64,000 nt of DNA. Source: Archivesica marissinica (lineage: Eukaryota; Mollusca; Bivalvia; Venerida; Vesicomyidae). A program made the translations under genes and the position numbers. Positions 29,901 to 39,923 of this stretch are shown here, one piece after another. Location of the stretch: positions 17,979,593 through 18,043,592 of the forward strand of contig CM026398.1 of NCBI GenBank assembly GCA_014843695.1. The letters are read 5' to 3'. The notes below the pieces were generated by a model. The model made no database searches and had not been told where the DNA came from. It saw only the letters and a program-made list of their open reading frames with translations. The first letter of the stretch is position 1; each line of letters opens with the position of its first letter.

Positions 29901-30546
29901 CATACGTGTATTCACAATTTCTACACACCACCACAGAAACCGCCCTGCCAATTTTGATGAAGCTTGATGTTGAGCATCGTGGCAATAAATTAAACACCTA
30001 ACATATTCCTGATCCGACACCCGCAATAGCCGCCAGGACAACATATATTTTCCATTTCTCCTCTCGAATCACATTGGTCAATTTGATGAAATTTGGTATG
30101 GAATATCGTGGCAACCAGTATATCTAAGAATCATCCAGATCTGACATGTGCAAAATGGTCGCCGTAATTGCATGCCATCTTGAAGATGATTGAGCTTATT
30201 TACCCTAGCCTCCGGCGAACCATGTGGGCGAGCGACCATCTTGAAAAACTACGAATGTCAAGGTGGATGTGAAAATGGCATCTTGATAATCTATTTTCGA
30301 CTTCTCGTGAACCGTTGGCGTGCTTGGCCCGAAATGTTTACTGTGGCGAAGGTGAAGTAGTAAATAATAATGGCGCGTAGCTAGCTACCTGTACGCAATA
30401 AAGCAGCTGCGTACCTATTGCTTGGAAAAATCAGAAAATTAAACAGTAATTCTGCCAGGAAAAATATACATTTATATTTGTGCTGGCATTATTACCTCTG
30501 AAGTTGTAGTGCTTAATGTATCACAGAGCACCATGGTTTGACTTAG
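29901..30546. other. Intergenic, weak dispersed repeats only
   Basis: Two loosely similar phrases, AATTTTGATGAAGCTTGATG (29950) and AATTTGATGAAATTTGGTAT (30080), each followed by ATCGTGGCAA, suggest remnants of one repeat. No gene is seen. Confidence 0.35.
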
Positions 30547-30765
30547 TTTATACAAATTTATTTTAGCTCGATTGCGAAACAAGTTCTTATAACTTGTACT
30601 AATCACTCTCGAGACATCATTTCTGATGGAATCCATCGCCACGAAGGAGAGAGAAGAGGCATGTGGAATTTAAATGCCTTGCCTAAGGACACAATCGTAA
30701 CGGCTCGAACTCCGGGCCTTTCGCACGTGAAGCGAACGCGCTACCACTGAGCTATCACGACTTCC
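30547..30765 (-). repeat. SINE-C, full length
   Basis: The reverse complement starts GGAAGTCGTGATAGCTCAGT, B-box near GGAGTTCGAGCC, body CTTCGTGGCGATGGATTCCA, tail GTGATTAGTACAAGTTATAA and AAAATAAATTTGTATAAAC. The 3' quarter is the same tail as in the V-core SINE. Confidence 0.75.
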
Positions 30766-31125
30766 ACGTTTTGACTATGCACTATGATATGATGATTTCT
30801 TGTGTGTGTGTGTGTTCACTTAAGACAATATTAATGCAAATCACAAGAAACATAATTATTTTATTCATTAGTTTATTCACAATCACAAATTGTAGAACAG
30901 AATACTGAAAGTAACTGACTATGACAAAGCTACCGATGTGTCAACGAAGGACCACATGTCGCTGAATCAGAAAGGTATACACATTATAGCATGCGAGGTA
31001 CATGTACCTACACACGAGGATATGATGCAACTAGTTCCTTTTTCCCTGTAAAACTAATTGTATATGCTTGTCATTTATGTATCACTACACAGTGGAAATA
31101 AAGTGTATATATAAGGCATAATTTA
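30766..31125. other. Intergenic, no feature recognised
   Basis: Only a short (TG)n run at 30800-30815 and a GTGGAAATAAAG phrase at 31090 like that before R2. Confidence 0.35.
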
Positions 31126-31350
31126 TGTGTGTTTTACGTTTATTTATCGTCGCTACCGGTTACCCATATGAGCGACACCTGACGAGATTAGTCATTTTAG
31201 ATTTTTGGAGGATAGTGCAATGATACAGACAGAGACCCATTCCAGAGTCTCCTCTGGTTCTTTTACGTGCACGGTGTAAAGCACCGACACGAGACCTCAG
31301 TTTAACATTCCTTCTGAAAGACTGTTCATTTTATTAGGGTCAGACGGGGG
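31126..31350 (-). repeat. SINE-A, nearly full length
   Basis: The reverse complement starts in the B-box region (CCCCGTCTGACCCTAATAAA), passes TTAAACTGAGGTCTCGTGTC and ACCAGAGGAGACTCTGGAAT, and ends CGGTAGCGACGATAAATAAA then CGTAAAACACAC. Reference for the uninterrupted body. Confidence 0.8.
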
Positions 31351-31397
31351 AAGGCACAATTTAAATCTTGCTATCCGATATACACTGTATCTGCTGG

Positions 31398-31536
31398 CCT
31401 GGGTTCCAGTCTGTCGATTTTTAAATTCTGGCAAAATGACATGATCACAAACTCAATACGGCCCAATTAATAGTCTCTGTGTTCAAATATATTTATTTGA
31501 CTGTCCAGGCAAAATATATCGACACCTGTTCCCAGG
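31398..31536. mobile_element. CCTGGG-ended nonautonomous element, intact
   Basis: 139 bp with imperfect inverted ends CCTGGGTTCCAGTCTGTCGA and the complement of CCTGGGAACAGGTGTCGATA. Copies at 25201 (deleted) and 38970 (interrupted by a SINE). Superfamily unknown. Confidence 0.65.
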
Positions 31537-31539
31537 CTA

Positions 31540-31842
31540 TGTATCTGCATGCAAGGAGACTAGGTCGAAATGTAATGATCACCCTACTAAAGGTGGCATT
31601 TGTCTTTGCTTATTTCTTAAAGAATTTAACAATGGGAATTTTTAAATAATGATGCTTCACAGGATAAATTGGACGGACGTTCAAAAAGGTTTGACTTTAT
31701 TATCGCCCTTGTTACAACAGAACACGTGCATCATGTCTGGTTCCTCTTGAAGAGTGTGGCTTATGTGTAGCTGTGGACGAATCTCATGTTGTCACAGAGA
31801 GAATCATTTCGGTAAGAAATTAGTCCGATGTCTGGAATGCCG
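31540..31842. other. Intergenic, no feature recognised
   Basis: No gene, SINE or MITE end recognised before the 83-bp repeats. Confidence 0.35.
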
Positions 31843-32085
31843 TAGATGAAGACGCAATTCACATCACTGATGCAGTACATGTTCAACCAAACCGCGGTGC
31901 TCAAAGGAACCGACCCAATCATCTATAGACGAAGACACAATTCACAGTGCTGATGCAGTACATGATCAACCAAACCGCGGTGCACAAAGGAACCGACCCA
32001 ATCATCTATAGACGAAGACACAATTCACAATGCTGATGCAGTACATGTTCAACCAAACCGTTGTGCACAAAAGAACCGACCCAAT
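31843..32085. repeat. Tandem repeat, 83 bp x 3
   Basis: Units begin TAGAYGAAGACRCAATTCAC at 31843, 31926 and 32009, and contain GATGCAGTACATGNTCAACC and GGAACCGACCCAAT. Several substitutions separate units. No gene could be assigned. Confidence 0.9.
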
Positions 32086-32247
32086 GTGCTTGCCGAAGAA
32101 CCATCCACTTATTGGAAATTGAATATATGCCTCCCCTTTTTAGACCATCTCGTGAATGAACTAGAAAGCAGGCTAACCTAGTGCTGAACCACTGTTTACT
32201 ACGCAGAAAGTGATACCCAAATGGACGGAACACATGGAATGTCATGA

Positions 32248-32249
32248 TA

Positions 32250-32284
<35 letters not shown>
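32248..32284. repeat. (TA)n microsatellite
   Basis: About 16 TA units followed by an interrupted AT-rich stretch. Confidence 0.9.
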
Positions 32285-32286
<2 letters not shown>

Positions 32287-32467
32287 TATATATATCATAA
32301 TTATCTGCAGGCCATTGACATGACGATGGACGAATCTCATTCTGAAGTCAAAAGAAGGTATACATGTGAATGATTTACCCACATATATAAGGAATTCTGA
32401 ATTTGATGCTGTAAACAGGAGATATATATTCTGCGATATTTAATGTATATGCGTCCTTGTCTGCTTC

Positions 32468-32646
32468 AGGTCTCGTGTCGATGCTTTACACTCTGCACGT
32501 AAATGAACCAGAGGAGACTCTGGAATTGGTCTCTGTCTGTATCATTGCACTATCCTCCAAAATCTAAAATGACTAATATCTTCAGGAGGCGTCGCTCATA
32601 TGGACAACCGGTAGCGACGATAAATAAACGTAAAACACACACACAC
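32468..32646 (+). repeat. SINE-A, 5'-truncated
   Basis: Starts within the body (CAGGTCTCGTGTCGATGC), continues ACCAGAGGAGACTCTGGAAT and ends CGGTAGCGACGATAAATAAA, CGTAAAACACACACAC. Confidence 0.8.
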
Positions 32647-32974
32647 GTCTGATTCAACATCATCAACAACAACATCGAAGCATTCCTTCAATTGCCTACC
32701 ATGAGTGGTGTGGAAAAAACATATCTCAAATGCAACGTCGTTCTGGCCTTGGGGTTGTTAATGCGACATTACATTTTTTGAAAATGCATTTTACGTATTT
32801 ATATAGTTGCTTCTACAAATTCTTCATAACTAAATCCAGCACACTTATTTGCAATCAAGAAACAGAGTTTTAGCGATCTACAAACTTTCAAAATTAAAAG
32901 TAGTATCGCATATAGCGGTCTGCTACGCCCATGAACTTACGTTTGTTTATTATTGGAGTCTATACTCACCGCTG

Positions 32975-33133
32975 AAGCCGTTACGAGTGTGCCCTTATGC
33001 AAGGCATTTAAATTCCACATGCCTCTTCTCTCTCCTTCATGGCGAGTGATTCCATCAGGAATGAGGTCTCGATAGTGGTTAATATAAGTTGAAAGAACTT
33101 GTTTTGCAATCGAGCTAAAATAAATTTGTATAA
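32975..33133 (+). repeat. SINE-C, 5'-truncated
   Basis: From GCCGTTACGAGTGTGCCCTT through TTCCATCAGGAATGAGGTCT to the tail AAAATAAATTTGTATAATC; no A-box or B-box. Confidence 0.72.
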
Positions 33134-33204
33134 TCTATACTCATCGTGTCATAATGTCGTTTAAAGAACATTTAAATAAGTAATATCCATAGGCACAAAT
33201 GTGC

Positions 33205-33443
33205 TTGTTCGATCCCCCGTCTGACCCTAATAAAATTAACAGTCTTTCAGATGGTACGTTAAACCGAGGTCTCGTGTCGGTGCTGTACACCGTGCACGTA
33301 AAAGAACCAGAGGAGACTCTGGAATGGGTCTCTGTCTATATCATGCACTGTCCTCCAAAATCTAAAATGACTAATCTGTTCAGGAGGCGTCGCTTATATG
33401 TGCAACCGGTAGCGACGATAAATAAACGTAAAACACACACAAG
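33205..33443 (+). repeat. SINE-A, nearly full length
   Basis: B-box GTTCGATCCCCCGTCTGACC, then TTAAACCGAGGTCTCGTGTC, AAAGAACCAGAGGAGACTCT, and tail CGGTAGCGACGATAAATAAA, CGTAAAACACACAC. Only the A-box side of the head is lost. Confidence 0.82.
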
Positions 33444-33690
33444 GCACACATGTTAGATATAACGGTAACTCTGTTCAATACACATGATGTTCTTCATGAA
33501 CGCATGCATGTTGGCCTTTTCTACATTATTTTGCTATGCCAACAAACGTCGACTTGGTAGGGCCTATACGACGTGTGTGTTATTATGCGAAATATTCAGC
33601 AAATGATTTGGAAAAACACTATGCTATATACATTCATTTAAACGTTTGCAAGGAAATGGAACTCAGTGCAAGGAGCGTATGTGTGTGTGT

Positions 33691-34100
33691 GGCGTCAGTG
33701 GTCATGTGGTAGAGCGTCGGATATGGAATCGAACGGCCCCGAGTTCGATACTCAGTATGTAGTGTCATCTCACACACGTTGTTTAACCCATTCAACCCCA
33801 AGTAACTGACAAGGACTGGTCCATGATATTCTTAGACCAATAAATGAATAAGAAAATTACATTCGGACCAGTTCATTTATCAAGATGGGTAATTTTGTCT
33901 AAAATTAATAATTATTACTGGCAAAAAAGTGCAGATCCTGATGAGACGGCTCGTCACGAGCCGGCTCATCTGGATCTACACTTTTTCATAAGCCTATTTA
34001 GAGGCCTGTGTGGTTGAAAGGGTTAATACTGGTTAACCGCTTAGGTCGGCTATGTCTGTCCAGGAAATCATAGCTAGGTACACGCAAGGTGGGAACACAT
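33691..34100 (+). repeat. SINE-D split by a P1 MITE
   Basis: Head GGTCATGTGGTAGAGCGTCG (A-box-like) and GAGTTCGATACTCAG (B-box) end in CACACACGTTG. After the MITE, TACTGGTTAACCGCTTAGGT and GGTCGGCTATGTCTGTCCAG resume. The intact copy at 34232 shows that TAGTACTGG should follow directly. Confidence 0.78.
33783..34026. mobile_element. P1 MITE (piggyBac-like), full length, inside SINE-D
   Basis: Ends TTAACCCATTCAACCCCAAG and GTGGTTGAAAGGGTTAA with TTAA at each end; the interior hairpin with CGGCTCGTCACGAGCCGG is preserved. The empty site in the neighbouring SINE-D copy reads CTTAG, consistent with insertion at TTAA. Confidence 0.85.
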
Positions 34101-34231
34101 TTTCCAATATCAAGCGATACTACGTGGGTGTATTTATTTATGACAACGTATGACTCATATGTTACAACAGCACGAAATTGACCCATTTTTTTATATTAAG
34201 CTTAATATAACAGAGATACCAGAGATAATCG

Positions 34232-34425
34232 TGTGGCATCTGTTGTCCAGTGGTAAAGCGTCGGATTTGGAATCGATCGGTCCCGGGTTCGATACTCGGC
34301 CAGGCCACGTATGTACACACATCGCTTAGTACTGGTTAACCACTTAGGTCGGCTAAGCTTGCCCAGGAAAACATATATACGTCCCCGCAAGGGGTGTGAC
34401 ACTAATGGAACATACATACATACAT
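34232..34425 (+). repeat. SINE-D, intact
   Basis: GTTGTCCAGTGGTAAAGCGT (A-box), GGGTTCGATACTCGGCC (B-box), ACTGGTTAACCACTTAGGTC, and a (CATA)n tail at 34411-34424. Confidence 0.78.
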
Positions 34426-34653
34426 CTATTCATATGTTGTTCTGCCCTAATTAATACCATTGTGTAAATTGTCACATATGACACGAGATGCTACTTAAGA
34501 ATAAGTTCAAGGGGAGCTTCCCTCCTTACCCTTCTTGTCTGGTTGCATTTTCAGTGGTCCCCTTATGTAGCCTAATTTATCCGATTTGGGAGGAAATGCA
34601 ACGAAGCCTCGATATTGATATATGGGAATCGTTTCTCACAGAAATAAGTCATA

Positions 34654-34846
34654 TTATCCCATTACATTCTGTGGCTGCGGCTGATCTGGATTTATGTTGT
34701 TTGCTACATAGCTAAGTGTCTTAGCAAGATCATCTGAATAGCAAACAGCATACAGCCTGATCAGACGGCACGTTCCGTGGCGGCTGATCTGGCTCTATAT
34801 TCTTTGCAAATACTGTTTGAACGGTATCCAGAATCAAATGGGTTAA
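34654..34846. mobile_element. P2 MITE, second copy, internally deleted
   Basis: Starts TTATCCCATTACATTCTG (first TTAA mutated) and ends CAGAATCAAATGGGTTAA. The shared interior GTTTGCTACATAGCTAAGTG is collinear with 1697-1943, minus about 50 bp near the left end. Confidence 0.7.
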
Positions 34847-35303
34847 CCATATTACATAACATCGGCCTACTAGATCTACCTGGAAACTGAAGCTTGCGCA
34901 ATAAATGAAAAAAGTCTTCCATTTCGATGTACCCTATAGTCGCCCAAATGCATTCATGCGATCGCGACTTTAAATAAATTTATCAACGAAATCTATGTGC
35001 CCCTTACAATTAAATATGGTCCCGACTGAACCGCCCATGCGAAAACAGTAAAGTAACTCTTGACATTATTTGGGACAAATTATATGAGTTGCTTCCCTTG
35101 GGATGTACAAGTTGCAACTCGTTTACTGGCATACATGCTCATCAGATTGTAACTGTGTTGACCAAAGACATGCATATTTATTCATAAAATGTTTCTGTGA
35201 GTTAATACTCCCAGAACATGGCCGTTATTATGGAGAATCCCGAATAGTTTATGAATATTAACCTTCTTGTCAGTGCGCATGCGTAATTAAAAAATAAGAC
35301 AAC
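34847..35303 (+). other. 5' flank and 5' UTR of the PWWP2 gene
   Basis: No repeat recognised. The sequence just before the ATG (AAATAAGACAACATGGCG) has a reasonable start context. No TATA box can be assigned. Confidence 0.45.
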
Positions 35304-35452
35304 ATGGCGACTGATAAAAGAAAATCGGGATCAATATTGAAAGGCATGAAACTGACTGTGGTGGTAGAAGAAACAGTCAACGATGTGCTTGTTGTTGTGC
35401 TGGAACATGGCTCCAAACGTTTCAGAGGTGTTCTGTTGGATGCGAGGAAAAG
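35304..35452 (+). CDS. PWWP2: PWWP2 family chromatin protein, coding exon 1
   Basis: ATG at 35304; 149 nt ending at donor AAAAG|GTAACG in phase 2. The 49 codons include KLTVVVEETVNDVLVVVLEH and GSKRFRGVLLDARK, the conserved N-terminal segment of PWWP2A/PWWP2B ending in a GVLLD-x-x-KR motif. Exon 2 completes the split Arg codon and continues in frame. In vertebrates PWWP2A binds H2A.Z nucleosomes and recruits a MTA1-HDAC subcomplex of NuRD; the same chromatin role is inferred here. Confidence 0.88.
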
Positions 35453-35584
35453 GTAACGAATTTCATAAAAAAATGTATAGATCTGTAAGGCAACAGAATT
35501 GCTCATATTTGTAATTTCATTAATTCATTTAGTCTGCTGTTATTGAACAATTGTTTTCAAAATGTTCCATTGATTTCATTTCAG

Positions 35585-37319
35585 GGATCTTCCGTCTGGT
35601 ATTTGCATGGCATTTAACGGCGACAAAACAGCCGGTATAGAAGAATCGGGCGACAACAGGCAGGCGTTCATTACCACAGATGCAGGGAACAAACCAGTTG
35701 ACATGTCAGCGAGTGTCTTCAGGCATACATACTTACCCAGCATGCCACAATTATCTATGAACATGCAAGGATTACCAGACCGTGCATTCCCTAAGCTAGG
35801 AAACAGTAAAACAACAAGACATATTCGCCTTAGACCTCGACAAACTTTATGCAGTAATTGTAAATCAACTTGTCTTGATTCAGAAAATGGTCCTGTTCCA
35901 ATTGCTACAGCATTATCGACGTCAGCGTCACAAAATCAACTTCAAGGAGCAAAGATCGCGAGTCCCACAAAGGCGGTATCTTTAAAGACAGACTTGAAAC
36001 CTGTCAGAAAGAGACTAAGTGGTATTAATGTTGACACAGAACCAAAACCTACAAAGTTAATCAAAGTTAATACTAATCGTGAATCATGTTTAACTTCAAA
36101 GTACACGCGGTCAAGTCCATTCATCAAAATTTCAATTGGAGAAACTAACGTTATGAATATTCCACCGAGATTTCATGAATTAGATATACAGGTTTCATCA
36201 GACACTGAAAAAAGTGCCGATGATCGCGACGGGGATCCCGGTGAATTTATAGACGCGAACAAAGAACATATTCAAACAAATATGTACAAAAAAATGCTAA
36301 GACATTCGAGAGACGAGAGAAACAGTTCGGATGAAAATAGGAAAAACAGAAGCACCTCATCAGCAGCAGTTCAGAGAAGAAATAAGAAATCAAAGCACAG
36401 GTCAAAAGATTATGATGAAAGTGACGGTGATATGCCACCAAATATAATCATTACTGAAAATGTTGATACAAGTGAGGACAGTGACAGAGATGTTGGCGAA
36501 AATGTGGAACCAAAGAAATTGGAACGAGTCAGACCCAGACTAGTATACACTTGGCGACAGAATAAAGGTCTTTCTCCAATGCATCAGTCTAATTCGAATG
36601 AAAGCCTAGATCCGCATAGATTGGAATCACCAACAGAACTTATTCCCTTTCCCTTAGAGAATTTAGATGGAACTTCATTACATGAGCCGGATGTGAAAGT
36701 GAACAAAAGAAAGAGTAAATCGGTAAAAGAATACAAGCTCCGTAGTCGTTCAAGATCATTAGATTCTAATCCAGAGTATGAGATTACCGAGGATTCAGCT
36801 TACATATCTTATGAAGACCCTAAATCTGTCTCAGATAGGAGTGAAGGTTGCTCCACAGATGCCGATGTTAGCTCTGACTCGGACAATAGTGAATACGGCG
36901 ACGGTCCACCGGGAGATGACCGTGTCAGTGCTTTCGAGCCATTAATGATGAAAATACACACCAGCAGTGTTTCAAAGTGTAGCATTCCTGATGGACGGAA
37001 ACTACAGACTGGCGACATTGTCTGGGGGAAAGTTAAAGGTTTCCCATGGTGGCCAGGTAGAATTATGACCATTAATGTTAGTCAGAAAGATAATGCTGTG
37101 GTTATCAGACAGATTGCTCAAGTGGCTTGGTTTGGTTCATCAACGATGTCGCATATATCGTGTTCAGATTTATACCCATTTCTGGAAGATTTCAAGGTGC
37201 GTTTCAGTCGCAAGAAGCGGAGTACTCCTTACAGACGCGCCATCAAGCAGGCCACGGTCGCAGCTCAAGGCTGTCATCCACACACTGACATTGATATTGA
37301 GGAATTTGATGTGTCGTAG
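35585..37319 (+). CDS. PWWP2: PWWP2 family chromatin protein, coding exon 2
   Basis: Acceptor GATTTCATTTCAG, 1735 nt, stop TAG at 37317-37319. With exon 1 the protein has 627 residues, similar in size to vertebrate PWWP2A/B. Residues 130-145 (IRLRPRQTLCSNCKS) are a conserved internal Cys motif of the family. The middle is disordered, with Ser/Asp-rich and basic blocks (KHRSKDYDESDGD, KLRSRSRSLDS). The C-terminal PWWP domain spans about 524-615: TGDIVWGKVKGFPWWPGRI carries the namesake motif in its PWWP form, followed by VAWFGSSTMSHIS and the helical end YRRAIKQATVAAQ. It is a reader of methylated histone H3 (H3K36me) in chromatin. Invertebrates normally have one PWWP2, so A versus B cannot be assigned. 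Confidence 0.95.
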
Positions 37320-37569
37320 ATTTATCGTTTTTTATCTGAAATTATGCTTATTGTGAGAATTTGTGCAATCTTTTTTTGAGGGTTGCAGCTGTTGCATTTT
37401 CGATGAGTTGTACCACATATCGGTGGCATTGCATGTTCAGAATATTGTCTATATTATTATTATAGCATGTGTAGCCAGTTGGGGCTTTAGCTTGAGGGAG
37501 ACTTTATAGTGTATTCATATTGAATAGCCAAATTTTATGTACTTAATTAATATATACATGTATATAGAG
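37320..37569 (+). other. 3' UTR region of PWWP2
   Basis: AT-rich. No canonical AATAAA is found before the MITEs, so the mRNA 3' end could not be placed. Confidence 0.4.
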
Positions 37570-37912
37570 TTACGCTTGTATTAAGACACCACTAAAGGGT
37601 CTCTAAGCAGGGACAGTCTCTTAATACAGGCTCATTTGTTGCTTAACAACACAGACTGGAACTGAATACGTGGTGTGGTCTCTTACTACAAGTGGTCTCT
37701 TAATAGACATGGTCTTTCCAACTTGTTTGACTGTACATTCAAACCTATGTTAGTGGTCACCTCTATTAAGTAGCAACGTGTATTAAGCAGCCAGTTTCCA
37801 GATTCCCAATATGTTGTTTTATTATACATTTGACCTCTATTAAACAGCCACCTGTGCTAAGCAGCCACTTTCTGTGATTCCCTTGGCTGGCTGCTTAACG
37901 CAGGTTTGACTG
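37570..37912. mobile_element. Two adjacent pogo-like MITEs
   Basis: A degraded element (37570-37732) has ACACCACTAAAGGGTCTC and ends TTGTTTGACTG. A better one (37735-37912) starts near TTCAAACCTATGTTAGTGGT and ends AACGCAGGTTTGACTG, flanked by TA. The latter is the inverted relative of 23291-23451 (shared GGCTGGCTGCTTAA and AAGTAGC blocks) but has not expanded into a tandem array. Confidence 0.68.
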
Positions 37913-38055
37913 TATGTGCCAGAAACTTCTCTTTAATTAAATAAGCTTCAGTCCTGCACATTATACACTTGGTTTCAGATAACGTCGTCCATGTCGTAAA
38001 TGTCATGAAAGCTTTGACTGCTTGCATTTAAATTCAAGAATTCTTTGTTCTGCTT

Positions 38056-38085
38056 GTACGGACGGTCCGTCTCCGTGGTCGAACC
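38056..38085 (+). repeat. SINE-B/F-like head fragment
   Basis: GTCCGTCTCCGTGGTCGAAC: about 30 bp of a tRNA-like head immediately before the 82-bp array. Confidence 0.4.
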
Positions 38086-38102
38086 CGAACTATAACATAA
38101 TT

Positions 38103-38612
38103 TGTACGGACGGACAAGCAATTGAAAGTGATACACCACAACTGAAGAACATACAAAAGTGACACTAGTTTAACATAACATAATTGTACGGACGGACAAG
38201 CAATTGAAAGTGATACACCACAACTGAAGAACATACAAAAGTGACACTAGTTTAACATAACATAATTGTACGGACGGACAAGCAATTGAAAGTGATACAC
38301 CACAACTGAAGAACATACAAAAGTGACACTAGTTTAACATAACATAATTGTACGGACGGACAAGCAATTGAAAGTGATACACCACAACTGAAGAACATAC
38401 AAAAGTGACACTAGTTTAACATAACATAATTGTACGGACGGACAAGCAATTGAAAGTGATACACCACAACTGAAGAACATACAAAAGTGACACTAGTTTA
38501 ACATAACATAATTGTACGGACGGACAAGCAATTGAAAGTGATACACCACAACTGAAGAACATACAAAAGTGACACTAGTTTAACATAACATAATTGTACG
38601 GACGGACAAGCA
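38103..38612. repeat. Minisatellite, 82 bp x about 6.2, identical units
   Basis: Units begin TGTACGGACGGACAAGCAAT at 38103, 38185 and every 82 bp, and contain ACACCACAACTGAAGAACAT. The copies look identical by eye, so expansion is recent or the copies are well homogenised. Confidence 0.95.
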
Positions 38613-38969
38613 ATTATTTCTTTGAATAAACATTATATATACTTGAATATGTTTATTCAAATAAATAAATATATAGGGAAACTTTTGTATGGTTTTCTGT
38701 TGTGAAACTTTAAATTGCTTGCGTATAATCAGTGTTGCCACATAACCGCAGGCTGTTTAGCAATACAAGCAAATGTTATGTGGATTTAAACTTGTGTCTT
38801 CTCTAAGGGCACCACCACGGCACCACAGGATCTTGCAGGGCTTAAACTCACATCCCCTTAGTCATGAGGTGAACACTGACTTGTACTGCATATCACAGTA
38901 AGCGCCACAGTATCAGACAATATATTATAATCATGCTGTATTTAATTATTTACACTCACTGGGCTTTAG
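38613..38969. other. Intergenic, no feature recognised
   Basis: AT-rich with a short imperfect inverted repeat (TTTGAATAAACATTATATAT and GTTTATTCAAATAAATAAAT) at 38622-38667. No gene. Confidence 0.35.
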
Positions 38970-39398
38970 TCTGGGAACAGGCGTTGATATATTTTGGCTG
39001 GTCAGTCATATAAATATAGTACATGTTGGACTGGGAATCCAGGGATTGCAGGTTCGATCCCCCGTCTGACTAATAAAATTATCAGTCTTTCAGATGGGAT
39101 ATTAAACCGAGGTCTTGTATCGGTGCTGTACACCGTGCATGTAAAAGAACCAGAGGAGATTCTGGAATGGGTCTGGTCTGTCTGTATCATTGCACTATCC
39201 CCCAAAAATCTAAAATGACTAATCTCTGCAGGAGGCGTCGCTCATATGGGCAACCGGTAGCGACGATAAATAGATAAACGTAAAACACATAAATAATGTT
39301 TAACACAAGACCATTAATTGAGCCGTATTGAGTTTCTGATTATATATGTCATTTTGCCAAAAGGAAATTAGTGAAAAATTGACAGACTGGAACCCAGG
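38970..39398. mobile_element. CCTGGG-ended element split by SINE-A
   Basis: Left part CTGGGAACAGGCGTTGATAT to 39017 and right part 39291-39398 ending GACAGACTGGAACCCAGG reconstitute the element at 31398-31536. SINE-A (39018-39290) lies between them. Confidence 0.72.
39018..39290 (+). repeat. SINE-A, complete, inside the CCTGGG element
   Basis: Most complete copy: tRNA-like head GTTGGACTGGGAATCCAGGG, B-box GCAGGTTCGATCCCCCGTC, Deu-like block ATTAAACCGAGGTC, and tail CGGTAGCGACGATAAATAGA. Flanked by ATAAATAT on the left and ATAAATAA on the right, a probable target-site duplication. Confidence 0.85.
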
Positions 39399-39923
39399 CA
39401 AACCAGGCTTCTGTAACAGTAAGATGTGGAAGCAGTAGTTGTGCCAGGGTACTAATGGGATATTTGTTAGTTTCAGTGAATGATCGAGATATATTTCAGG
39501 GAATGAACATTTAGGCATTATTAATTTATCAGTGATATCACCTGTGGCTCCAGCATTCTGTCTTCATGAGTGAAATATTATTTTCGATCATTCACTTAAA
39601 CAAACCAAATTTTCTTTTTTTATTTTAGGCTAAAAAGTGTTTCTATGATAGAAAACGATGTAACCATGCACTGAATGGCACTAGAATGTCGTGTTTTGAC
39701 GACCAAAAATGACGTCATTGACAGCTTGAATCCAAAATCGTTCACGTTGACAATATTTCAACATGTAACGGCTAGGTACCACACCTGCAAAGTAGTGTAC
39801 CATAACAAAAAAATGTCACATTACAGAAAAGTCTTGTCTTTTGTTGTGTACCAGTGCAAGTTGTAGTTTGTCTTCATTTGATTCAAGTTTGGTCATTTTA
39901 TGGAAAGGTAATAAACCAGATAT
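39399..39923. other. Intergenic, no feature recognised
   Basis: A short frame with cysteines after an acceptor-like TTTTTTTATTTTAG at 39628 could not be joined to any exon. Confidence 0.35.

Noticed and set aside
37979..38055. Cys-rich exon (CRKCHESFDC...CSAC) after an acceptor-like TTTCAG
   Set aside because: A TAA lies in that frame directly after the acceptor, so it cannot be an internal exon; no donor follows.
39629..39866. Short Cys-containing frames after an acceptor-like TTTTAG
   Set aside because: No family motif, no phase-compatible upstream exon and a stop after about 27 codons in the phase-0 frame.
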